Position numbers and translations under genes: made by a program. 64,000 nt of DNA from an uncultured Lachnospiraceae bacterium (GTDB taxonomy: Bacteria; Bacillota; Clostridia; Lachnospirales; Lachnospiraceae), in assembly GCA_946623875.1 (NCBI GenBank), contig CAMORO010000001.1, positions 1 through 64,000 on the forward strand, written 5' to 3'. The stretch's first letter is position 1. Every line of letters starts with the position of its first letter. Below the pieces are notes generated by a model. It did not search any database, was not told the origin of the DNA, and saw nothing but the letters and a program-made list of their open reading frames with translations. Positions 8,323-17,158 of this stretch are shown here, piece by piece.

Positions 8323-10611
8323 CTAATCGGCTACCTTCACATTCGGCTCTGACATATGCAGAACGTATTCCACACCCTGTATCTCTTTATCTGTCGTCAC
8401 CTTTATCACGTTTCCGTTCCTGACGGCAGATATGCGGTTGACCTGCTCACCCTTCACATTTACAAGATCACAGGAAGCAGCAGCGCCGTCCTCAAGCTCG
8501 TAGATATGAACCTTTATATCTTTTGTATAGTCATAATCCGGCCTGTTGTCGGTGTTCCCTCTGACAAGCAGAGTATTGGGCCTTACATACAGCGGCATTG
8601 AGAAATAATCATAGGTATCACGGTAAAATCTTCCTCCCTCACGCTTCTCATCCGTTAGCAGGTGTGTCCAGGTTCCCCCGGGAATGTAGTAATCACTGAC
8701 GCCCTTTTCATTGAAAACGGGAGCCACAAGAAGGGATCCTCCAAGCATGTACTGCATATCAAGATATGAGCAGGCAGGATCATCCATGTATTCAAATACC
8801 ATCGGTCTCATAACAGGGACACCCGTATTATGTGCCTTTACCGACATTGAATACAGGTATGGCATAAGTGTACATTTAAGTTTGGTGAAGAATCTTACGA
8901 CATCATTGCTCTCTTCATCAAAAAGCCACGGAACACGGTAGCTTCCCGAACCGTGAAGCCTTGAGTGGGTGGACATGAGTCCGAATGCTGCCCACCTCTT
9001 ATACAGATCCGGAGAAGCGGTATATTCAAATCCGGAAATATCATGACTCCAGAATGAGAAGCCCGACATCGCAAATGACAATCCTCCGCGAAGCGTCTCG
9101 GCCATCGATGCGTAGCTTGCGGAACAGTCACCGCCCCAGTGAACCGGGAACTGCTGACCGCCTGCCGTAGCCGAACGGGCAAACAGCACGGCTTCTCCCT
9201 CGCCTTTTACTTCCTTAATAGTGTTAAACACTGCCTGATTGTATAAGTATGTGTAATAATTGTGCATCGAATACGGATCGGCTCCGTTGTGGTAAACGAC
9301 ATCAACAGGAATCCTCTCCGCGAAATCAGTCTTCACGCAGTCCACTCCTTTAGCAAGCAGACCTCTTATCTTATCCGTATACCATTTAACCGCTGCGGGA
9401 TTGGTGAAATCGACAATTGCCATACCGCACTGCCATGCATCAACCTGCTTAACACCCTTACCGTCCGCGCGCATAAGGAAGTATCCGCCTTCTACTCCTT
9501 CACGGAAGGTCCTGTTTCCCTGAGCAATATACGGATTAATCCAGCAGCATATCTTCAGTCCCTTGTCATGATAACGCTTAAGCATTCCCTCGACATCGGG
9601 GAATACCCTTTCGTCCCATTCAAAATCACACCAATGGAATTCCTTCATCCAGAAGCAGTCAAAATGGAACACTGATAACGGGATATCCCTGTCACTCATC
9701 CCCTGAATAAAGGAGCTTGTTGTTTCCTCATTGTAATTGGTAGTAAATGATGTGGACAGCCACAGTCCGAATGACCATGCCGGAGGCAGGGCGGGACGGC
9801 CTGTAAGCTGTGTGTATTCAGTCATTATATCCGCAGGCTTTGGACCGTAGATAAAGTAGTATCTCAATTCCTCGCCGGGTACACTGATCCCTACGAATTC
9901 CACCTTCTCACTTCCAACCTCGAACTCAACATTGTCTGTATGGTCAACAAAGATTCCGTACCCTTTATTGGACACATAGAAAGGTATCGATTTATATGCT
10001 ATCTGTGAAGCGGTTCCTCCGTCCTCATTCCAGGTCTCAACAGTCTGTCCGTTCTTAACAAAGGGTGTAAATCGTTCACCAAAACCGTATACACACTCTC
10101 CCGGACGAATGGACAGCTCTGTCACCATATGGTTATCTCCCTCTTCCCTCATGTACTCATCACTGGGAAGCATTGAACTTCTCTTTCTGTCCATCATGAT
10201 ATAAGAAAGATTCCTGAAACCGCATCTTGTGATCACTTCACCGTCCGAAACGAAGCTGTATGAAAAATCCTTCCTGTCAACAACAACAGAAACATCACCC
10301 GTAGTCAGCACAGCCCTGTCATCATCTATACTGACACTGTATTCTTCGGGTTTTATATTAAGCTGATATCTTGCTTCATGTGAAACGTAAGCTTCATAAT
10401 GCCATGATCTTACAAATATAACATTTTTCCCTGCCACCGTAAAATCGATGGTGATAACCGGCAGGTTGAGAGTATCTCCCCTGCTCGTTATCTTCTTAAC
10501 AGGAGCAACAACCCGCATGCCGTTTTCTATTTCTTCTATAAAATAGGCATCCGATGCATAATTAATGGAAGCTCTTTCACTGGTAACCCAAAATCCTTCA
10601 GTGTATCGCAT
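8323..10611 (-). CDS. yicI: Glycoside hydrolase family 31, probable alpha-xylosidase (YicI-like)
   Basis: GH31 motifs CVKTDFAERIP, HWGGDCSASYASMAETLRGGLSFAMSGFSFWSHDISGFE. Confidence 0.88.
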   Translation of the reverse strand: MRYTEGFWVTSERASINYASDAYFIEEIENGMRVVAPVKKITSRGDTLNLPVITIDFTVAGKNVIFVRSWHYEAYVSHEARYQLNIKPEEYSVSIDDDRAVLTTGDVSVVVDRKDFSYSFVSDGEVITRCGFRNLSYIMMDRKRSSMLPSDEYMREEGDNHMVTELSIRPGECVYGFGERFTPFVKNGQTVETWNEDGGTASQIAYKSIPFYVSNKGYGIFVDHTDNVEFEVGSEKVEFVGISVPGEELRYYFIYGPKPADIMTEYTQLTGRPALPPAWSFGLWLSTSFTTNYNEETTSSFIQGMSDRDIPLSVFHFDCFWMKEFHWCDFEWDERVFPDVEGMLKRYHDKGLKICCWINPYIAQGNRTFREGVEGGYFLMRADGKGVKQVDAWQCGMAIVDFTNPAAVKWYTDKIRGLLAKGVDCVKTDFAERIPVDVVYHNGADPYSMHNYYTYLYNQAVFNTIKEVKGEGEAVLFARSATAGGQQFPVHWGGDCSASYASMAETLRGGLSFAMSGFSFWSHDISGFEYTASPDLYKRWAAFGLMSTHSRLHGSGSYRVPWLFDEESNDVVRFFTKLKCTLMPYLYSMSVKAHNTGVPVMRPMVFEYMDDPACSYLDMQYMLGGSLLVAPVFNEKGVSDYYIPGGTWTHLLTDEKREGGRFYRDTYDYFSMPLYVRPNTLLVRGNTDNRPDYDYTKDIKVHIYELEDGAAASCDLVNVKGEQVNRISAVRNGNVIKVTTDKEIQGVEYVLHMSEPNVKVAD

Positions 10612-10696
10612 AATTCAACCTTTCCTGTTTTATGTTTATACATTCTTCACTATATAGTTTATTGTGGTTTAATTTACTTAAATTAATCAAATATTT

Positions 10697-10710
10697 CTTA
10701 ATCGTTTAAG
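10697..10710. promoter_or_regulatory. Candidate LacI-family operator CTTAATCGTTTAAG
   Basis: Near-perfect palindrome with central CG upstream of the GH31 gene; same motif as 8121-8134. Confidence 0.5.
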
Positions 10711-10766
10711 CTAAATTTACATTATTTCCATCAAATATGCAACCCTTTTATAAAAACTTTATAATA

Positions 10767-10800
10767 AAAATGTCATTCCGGAAATTCGGAATGACATTTT
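10767..10800 (-). terminator. Terminator hairpin AAAATGTCATTCCG / CGGAATGACATTTT
   Basis: 14-bp perfect stem with A/T flanks downstream of the HerA-like gene. Confidence 0.8.
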
Positions 10801-10841
10801 GGTATGAATTTCTGATGAAATTCAGGATTCTATGATTAAGC

Positions 10842-12593
10842 TTACTTAAGCTTGAACAGCGTTCCGATTATGCCTCGTCCGAGAGAAGCACCGAGATTAC
10901 CGCCAATCTTCTTACCGAAGGAACCGCCCACCGACTTGCCAAGTACGTTTCCAACCTCACGTCCGAGGGTACCCGCCGTAGAACTTGCCACACTCTTTGC
11001 CGCATTCTTAACTGCATTCTTCTTGGTTGCCTCTGCTTTTTCAGCAGCCTTTCTTGCCGCTTCCTCTTCCTTAAGCTTAGCTGCTTCTTCTCTTGCTTTC
11101 TCTCTTTCGGCTGCCTTTGCCGCCGCAGCCTCTTCACGCTCCTTCTGCCTCTTAGCTGCCGCTTCCTCTTTTTCCTTTTGCTTTCTTGCTTCTTCTTCTT
11201 CCTTCTCTCTCTTCTTACGTTCAGCTTCTTCTTCCTTAAGCCTCTGCTTCTCTTCCTCTGCGGCACGAAGCTCATCTTCCATGGCTATCTGCATTCTCTG
11301 CAGGAACTCATACGCCGAATCCCTGTCAACCATATCACGGTATTTCGGATTAAGATAACAGGTGTCTATCTTCTCTCTTCTGACCTCATCCTCCAATGCA
11401 CCCATCTTACTCTGCGGCGGAAGTATCCTGCACTGTTTAACCATTGTAGGAATACCTTCCTCATCAAGCACGGAAACAAGAGCCTCACCAATTCCCAACT
11501 GAGTCAGAACCTCATATGTATCAAATTCGGGGTTCTCCCTGAAGGACTGGGCAGCCGCCCTGCATGCTTTCTGCTCGGACGGAGTATATGCATGAAGCGC
11601 ATGCTGTACCTTGGTCCCAAGCTGTGCAAGCACACCATCTGGTATATCCTTGGGGCTCTGCGTAATAAAGAATATTCCGACACCCTTGGATCTTATAAGC
11701 TTAACAACCTGCTCTATCTTATCCATCAGTGTCTTCGATGCAGAATCAAATAACATGTGTGCTTCATCAAAGAAGAAGACCATCTTGGGCTTTTCAAGAT
11801 CCCCCGCTTCCGGAAGTGTCTCGAAAAGCTCGGACAGCATCCATAGCAGGAATGTCGAATACATATTGGGATTGTTTATGAGCTTCCGGCAATCGAGAAC
11901 CTGTATCATTCCCTTGCCTTCGGCACTTACCGTCAGCCAGTCCCTTATATCAAGTGCAGGTTCGCCGAAGAACTTATCGGCTCCTTCAGCTTCGAGCGCC
12001 ATCACGGATCTCATTATAACCCCGAGACTCTGTGAGGAAATATTGCCGTATCTGGAACTGAGTTCCTTTGCATTCTCACTGACATACTGGAGTATTCCCC
12101 GAAGATCCTTGGTATCTATAAGAAGCATGTTCTGATCTTCCTCAAGCATATCATCTGCTATCCTGAATACTACTGTCAGGATATCTGTCTGAGTATCATT
12201 AAGACCGAGTATTCTTCCAAGGAGCAGAGGTCCCATCTCGGTTATAGTAGTGCGGAGCGGAAGTCCGTTCTCTGCATATACATCCCAGAAATTCGTAGGA
12301 TAAGCCTGATACCTGAAGCCTTCCTCATTAAGTCCGAACCTTTCGATCCGGGCATTCATATCCTCACTTTCAACACCGGGCTTACACATGGCGGCCAGAT
12401 CGCCCTTGACATCCGCAAGGAAAACAGGAACTCCGAGATCACTGAACGACTCGGCCAAAACCTTAAGCGTGACTGTCTTACCTGTTCCGGTAGCACCCGC
12501 TATCATTCCGTGCCTGTTAACCATCTTCGGATAAATGAATACCTTCTCATCACCCGACTTGCCTATCCATATTTTCTGCTCGTTGTACATCAT
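10842..12593 (-). CDS. HerA-like ATP-binding protein (DUF853 family)
   Basis: Walker A GATGTGKTVTLK, Walker B KMVFFFDEAHMLF; E/K/A-rich coiled-coil then Gly-rich C-terminus. Confidence 0.88.
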   Translation of the reverse strand: MMYNEQKIWIGKSGDEKVFIYPKMVNRHGMIAGATGTGKTVTLKVLAESFSDLGVPVFLADVKGDLAAMCKPGVESEDMNARIERFGLNEEGFRYQAYPTNFWDVYAENGLPLRTTITEMGPLLLGRILGLNDTQTDILTVVFRIADDMLEEDQNMLLIDTKDLRGILQYVSENAKELSSRYGNISSQSLGVIMRSVMALEAEGADKFFGEPALDIRDWLTVSAEGKGMIQVLDCRKLINNPNMYSTFLLWMLSELFETLPEAGDLEKPKMVFFFDEAHMLFDSASKTLMDKIEQVVKLIRSKGVGIFFITQSPKDIPDGVLAQLGTKVQHALHAYTPSEQKACRAAAQSFRENPEFDTYEVLTQLGIGEALVSVLDEEGIPTMVKQCRILPPQSKMGALEDEVRREKIDTCYLNPKYRDMVDRDSAYEFLQRMQIAMEDELRAAEEEKQRLKEEEAERKKREKEEEEARKQKEKEEAAAKRQKEREEAAAAKAAEREKAREEAAKLKEEEAARKAAEKAEATKKNAVKNAAKSVASSTAGTLGREVGNVLGKSVGGSFGKKIGGNLGASLGRGIIGTLFKLK

Positions 12594-12653
12594 ATACCTC
12601 CATATCCAATAAATCCATAGTAAACGAAATCAGTAATTTCGTTAACTGCAAGA

Positions 12654-13709
12654 TCAGTCTGTAAGTGTCAATACCCAATAGGTGCATCCGTTTACAGTAA
12701 CCGTTCCGACACCTGCATATGTGTAATCACCATTAGTCATACATCTGTTATGTGAAGGTGACATCGCCCATGCCGATACTACCTGCTCGGGACTTTCCAT
12801 ATAACATGCAAGGTTCTCTCCCGCATAACTGTAGTTAACCCTGTTCTGTGAAAGTATTGTCACCCAGTTCTTTCCGCCTGCTCTTGTATGTGAATAGTTC
12901 GATGAAACTTCCTTAGCCCTTAACGATGCAACATAGTTAAGATCATCTTTTAGAGTCAGTTCACCTGCTCCCGCTTTCCTCCGTTTCTCATTTACCGCCT
13001 TAAGCAGCCTGTTTATCTTATCGGTAACACCTGTATTGTTACTCTTCTGTGATGATGTTCCTGCAGGAACGGCCGCCTGACTTCCAGACTGCCCTGCTGA
13101 TGCAGATACATTTTTGTCTGCCTTGCCGGCTGTACTGTCCGTCTTAACCGTCGCTGCGACCCTGTTCACTTTCGCAGATGCAGATGTATCAGCCGACTGT
13201 GTCCCGATCGCTGTTTCATTTTTATTTGCCGTTACCGCTTTGGAATAAGCTGCTGATGTATTATCCGATGATGTCTGTACCTTTATCTTATCACCGGCAG
13301 CGGAAGCTCCCGTATCAGTCAAACTGTAATGTACCGTAGGATCTGAAATAAGGACAGGCAGGCTGTCTGACGGATCCGTCCGTAAAATATCACCTGAAAA
13401 TCCCGGATCATCGGGCAGTATGCCGTTGCTTCCATAATATGAAGCATTTTCTATAAGAATATCCTGTTGTGCATTACTGATATCATTGTTACCGTCGTTA
13501 AGAAGAATATCATCATCTGCGGATGTATCAATAAGGAAATCCTCCGAAAAGATAACCTCATCTCTTCCCATATTATAATTATTGTAATCCGAAATCAGGA
13601 TATTACCGTTATCGATCAAAAGCTCTTCAGCATATGCCTTAGATACGGGTGCAAAAGTGAATGCAGCACAGGCTGCTGCGATCATGGATAATTTAAGTGT
13701 CTTATTCAT
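12654..13709 (-). CDS. Secreted CAP-domain (SCP-like) protein
   Basis: Signal peptide; C-terminal LLKAVNEKRRKAGAGELTLKDDLNYVASLRAKEVSSNYSHTRAGG...GENLACY...VVSAWAMSPSHNRCM (CAP signature). Confidence 0.88.
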   Translation of the reverse strand: MNKTLKLSMIAAACAAFTFAPVSKAYAEELLIDNGNILISDYNNYNMGRDEVIFSEDFLIDTSADDDILLNDGNNDISNAQQDILIENASYYGSNGILPDDPGFSGDILRTDPSDSLPVLISDPTVHYSLTDTGASAAGDKIKVQTSSDNTSAAYSKAVTANKNETAIGTQSADTSASAKVNRVAATVKTDSTAGKADKNVSASAGQSGSQAAVPAGTSSQKSNNTGVTDKINRLLKAVNEKRRKAGAGELTLKDDLNYVASLRAKEVSSNYSHTRAGGKNWVTILSQNRVNYSYAGENLACYMESPEQVVSAWAMSPSHNRCMTNGDYTYAGVGTVTVNGCTYWVLTLTD

Positions 13710-14010
13710 TTGTGTCTCCCTTCTTTAGTACGTCGTTAAACAAGACTGCCATTTCTGTTTATCAAAAGAGCAATCCTTCAAACGAAATACTAACCGTATC
13801 GCATTTCCCTTACGATACAGTGACCCCTTAGCAGCCATATCTTTACTGCTAAGTGACATTATACACTATATATTGTGGTTTGTCATTATATTTTCAAATT
13901 ATGAATCCTCAAAATACAACCGTTACGATATCATCCACTTTTTTATATATTTTTGTTAAACCGTGTTTAAATCTTATTAACGTAGTAATTCGCTCGAATT
14001 TCTGTTCTGT

Positions 14011-14042
14011 ATCGAATTGATGTTCGCGAACATCAATTCGAT
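14011..14042. repeat. 32-bp perfect palindrome ATCGAATTGATGTTCGCGAACATCAATTCGAT
   Basis: Reverse complement is identical; intergenic; followed by TTTTT on the plus strand. Confidence 0.9.
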
Positions 14043-14364
14043 TTTTCAAAAAATTTAATCATGATTTATGTGCGTCGAACTCATGTTTGCTGCCGGATCT
14101 GTCAAAAAATTTCTTCGAAAATATTTTCGATTTTTTTCCGGCAGGATTTTCTCATTTTATTTACACTCATATTTCTTCATGAAACATTTTGTGTCATGCC
14201 GTGAAACGCCTGTAAACACTGGGTTTCCGGGATATATGGATTTCGAGTGTGTTTATCTAAGTTAAATCGTCATATAATATTTCGGTTTAGACCTTTCTTC
14301 CTCCCCCATTCTGTTCATCTCCTGCTTTCATCAATTTGCGGGACGTTTGGCAATAATCAAAATA

Positions 14365-14399
14365 AAATGCCTTCGGAAATCAGTATTCCGAAGGCATTT
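14365..14399 (-). terminator. Terminator hairpin AAATGCCTTCGGAA / TTCCGAAGGCATTT
   Basis: 14-bp perfect stem downstream of the aminotransferase. Confidence 0.8.
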
Positions 14400-14454
14400 A
14401 TCAAATATAGCGTATGCTATTTATATTATTGCTATGATCCGGGGTTTTTGCTTA

Positions 14455-15627
14455 TTATCCTTTTTTCTCTCTAAGTTCCTCAACATAATCGGATAATTTG
14501 CTCATGGCGATCTTCAGCTTATCAAGAGAGTAAGCATAAGATATTCGTATGAAACCTTCTCCGCTGTTACCGAAGGCCGAACCGGGTACGACTGCCAGCC
14601 TCTTTGCATCAAGCAGGGCAAATGCAAATTCCTCCGATGTCATTCCAAATTCCTTAATGCACGGAAATACATAGAAGGCTCCGAAGGGTTCGAAGCAGGG
14701 AAGTCCCATCTCCTTAAATGCATTGATCAGGAAACGTCTTCTCTGATCATATGATTCACGCATCATTGCAACATCCGGATCACCGTTCCTTAATGCTTCA
14801 ACCGCAGCATACTGGCTGGTCGTAGGTGCACACATTATACAGAACTGATGTATCTTGGTCATCTGTGCAATGATCTCCTCGGGACCGCAGGCATAACCCA
14901 GCCTCCATCCCGTCATGGCAAAGCCCTTGGAAAAACCGTTTATCAGTATCGTCCTCTCCTTCATTCCCGGTAAAGATGCAATACTGCAATGATCACCGCA
15001 ATAGGTAAGTTCGCTGTATATCTCATCCGAAAGTACAAAGATATCCTTTTCCACACATACTTCGGCTATTTCCTGAAGTTCCTCCCTCGTCATCACAGCA
15101 CCAGTGGGATTATTGGGATACGGCATGACCAATATCTTTGTCTTATCCGTAATACAGTCAAGCAGCTCCTGCTTCGTCAGCTTGAATTCATTCTCATTCT
15201 TAAGCTCTATGATAACAGGCTTTCCACCGGCAAGTATCGCACATGGTTCGTAGGAAACGTAGCTGGGCTGCGGTATCAGAACCTCATCCCCCGGATCCAG
15301 CATTGCACGCATGGCTATATCTATCGCCTCGCTGCCGCCTACGGTGATTATCACCTGTTTGGCGGCTTCATAATCGATATTAACACGTCTTTTTATATAT
15401 TTACATATCTCCTGACGGAGCTCCATAAGACCGGAATTGGATGTGTAGAAGGTCCTGCCCTTTCCCAGAGAGTAAATACCCTCATCTCTTATATGCCAGG
15501 GCGTATCGAAATCAGGCTCACCCACTCCAAGAGAAATAACATCCTTCATCTCACTGGCTATATCAAAGAACTTACGGATTCCCGACGGCTTAATGCTAAC
15601 TATTGTTTCCGATAAAGGGTTCCTCAT
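14455..15627 (-). CDS. PLP-dependent class I/II aminotransferase
   Basis: NGFSKGFAMTGWRLGYACGP PLP-lysine motif; PYPNNPTGAV. Confidence 0.93.
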   Translation of the reverse strand: MRNPLSETIVSIKPSGIRKFFDIASEMKDVISLGVGEPDFDTPWHIRDEGIYSLGKGRTFYTSNSGLMELRQEICKYIKRRVNIDYEAAKQVIITVGGSEAIDIAMRAMLDPGDEVLIPQPSYVSYEPCAILAGGKPVIIELKNENEFKLTKQELLDCITDKTKILVMPYPNNPTGAVMTREELQEIAEVCVEKDIFVLSDEIYSELTYCGDHCSIASLPGMKERTILINGFSKGFAMTGWRLGYACGPEEIIAQMTKIHQFCIMCAPTTSQYAAVEALRNGDPDVAMMRESYDQRRRFLINAFKEMGLPCFEPFGAFYVFPCIKEFGMTSEEFAFALLDAKRLAVVPGSAFGNSGEGFIRISYAYSLDKLKIAMSKLSDYVEELREKKG

Positions 15628-16106
15628 GGTGTCATCAGCATCCTTTCGTCAGTATTCTCGGCATTCAGGATCGTTCCGTGGTCCTTATACTTTTTAAGTA
15701 CAAAATGCGTGGTCGTGGAGATCACATATTCAAGAGTTGCAAGCTTCTGGGCTACAAAGTTGCTGACCTCCCTGAGAGTCTTACCCTCCAGTGATACCAG
15801 AAGATCAAATCCGCCCGCCATCAGATAAGTAGCATTTACCTCGGGGTACTTGTATATACGTTCCGCTATGGCATCAAAGCCAAGATCCCTCTGCGGTGTT
15901 ACCCTTACCTCGATCAGCGCATTAACACGATCTGTTGTAACCTTGTCCCAGTCTATCAGTGTATGATACCCGCAAATGATACCTTCAGCCTCCATGTCGG
16001 CAAGCTCCTGCGTGATCTCTGCCTCTGTCGTACCGAGCAGTACTGCCAGCTCCTTAAGCTCGACACGGCTGTTTTTCTCAATGTAGTTAAGTATCTTCTC
16101 TCTCAT
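15624..16106 (-). CDS. Lrp/AsnC-family transcriptional regulator
   Basis: MREKILNYIEKNSRVELKELAVLLGTTEAEITQELADMEAEGIICGYHTLIDW plus Lrp-type effector domain; overlaps the aminotransferase start. Confidence 0.9.
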   Translation of the reverse strand: MREKILNYIEKNSRVELKELAVLLGTTEAEITQELADMEAEGIICGYHTLIDWDKVTTDRVNALIEVRVTPQRDLGFDAIAERIYKYPEVNATYLMAGGFDLLVSLEGKTLREVSNFVAQKLATLEYVISTTTHFVLKKYKDHGTILNAENTDERMLMTP

Positions 16107-16116
16107 TACATTCTCC

Positions 16117-17103
16117 TTATTTATAAACCTTATACAATTCATCCGATTTAGGCGGTTCCAGATAACGAACCTCATCTTCATTTATGAGGATTCTGTCATT
16201 TCCTTCCGTAACCTTGCCAATCACAGATGCATTGATACCCTCTTTCCCAAGCTTACGTACAAGATCATGACCGTTTGGTGCAGTGATGAGCATTGATCCG
16301 CTGGATATGAGCTGATATGGATTCAGACCAAAGAACTCGCATACCTCTATCGTCTCCTGCCTTACCGGAATACACTTAAGATCTATGGAAAGTCCCACTC
16401 CCGATGCCTCGGCAACCTCCCACAGAGCTCCGAATATCCCGCCCTCGGTTACATCATGCATGGCCGTTACCCCATGCCTTACCGCGACTGCCGCCTCAGG
16501 TACAACAGACAGATATTGAATGAAGCCTGCTGCCGTCTCTACAAACGGAGTACTGAAACGTTTGAGCAGTTCAGCCTCTTTTTCACGGGCTATTATCGAT
16601 GTTCCTTCAAGACCGATCCACTTAGTCACGATCACATCATCGCCCGGCCTTGCACCTCCGGTAGTCACAAGAGCATCCTTAACAATCTTTCCGATGCCTG
16701 TAACCGTGATAACGGGCTGATTAACCACCCTTGTAACTTCCGTGTGTCCGCCAATTGTCTGTATATTAAGTGAATGACAGGTCTCCTCGACCTGCTTCAT
16801 CACTTCTTTTAATTCTGACTCTTGTGTTCCTTCGGGCAGAAGAACCGAAAGCATGACCCCGATCACCTCGGCTCCCGAGGATGCTATGTCATTGGCTGTC
16901 ACATGTATGGCAAGAGCACCTATTTCATGCGATGTCCCTGTTATGGGATCGGTACTCATTACAAATACTTCACCCTCTTTAAGCTGTATGGCTGCACAGT
17001 CCTCACCCACAGCCGCTCCCATGATGATCTCGTCTCTTTTGGTTTTGATCTGCCTTATGATGGAGCGCTTAAGTACCGCTTCAGGTACTTTGCCTATGTT
17101 CAT
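16117..17103 (-). CDS. AIR synthase-related protein (HypE/ThiL-like fold)
   Basis: GAAVGEDCAAIQL, IQTIGGHTEVT, MHDVTEGGIFGALWEVAEASGVG motifs. Confidence 0.88.
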   Translation of the reverse strand: MNIGKVPEAVLKRSIIRQIKTKRDEIIMGAAVGEDCAAIQLKEGEVFVMSTDPITGTSHEIGALAIHVTANDIASSGAEVIGVMLSVLLPEGTQESELKEVMKQVEETCHSLNIQTIGGHTEVTRVVNQPVITVTGIGKIVKDALVTTGGARPGDDVIVTKWIGLEGTSIIAREKEAELLKRFSTPFVETAAGFIQYLSVVPEAAVAVRHGVTAMHDVTEGGIFGALWEVAEASGVGLSIDLKCIPVRQETIEVCEFFGLNPYQLISSGSMLITAPNGHDLVRKLGKEGINASVIGKVTEGNDRILINEDEVRYLEPPKSDELYKVYK

Positions 17104-17158
17104 TGGTTGAATTCCTCTTTACTGAATTGTTGTCTTAACTATTTATAATTTCTGCTCC

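Noticed and set aside
10852-11358. 168-aa plus-strand Ala/Ser/Phe-rich ORF
   Set aside because: Antisense of the E/K/A-rich coiled coil of the HerA-like protein.
14068-14474. Two plus-strand ORFs in the structured intergenic region
   Set aside because: No ribosome-binding site and Phe/Cys-rich composition typical of A/T-rich intergenic DNA; no recognisable family.
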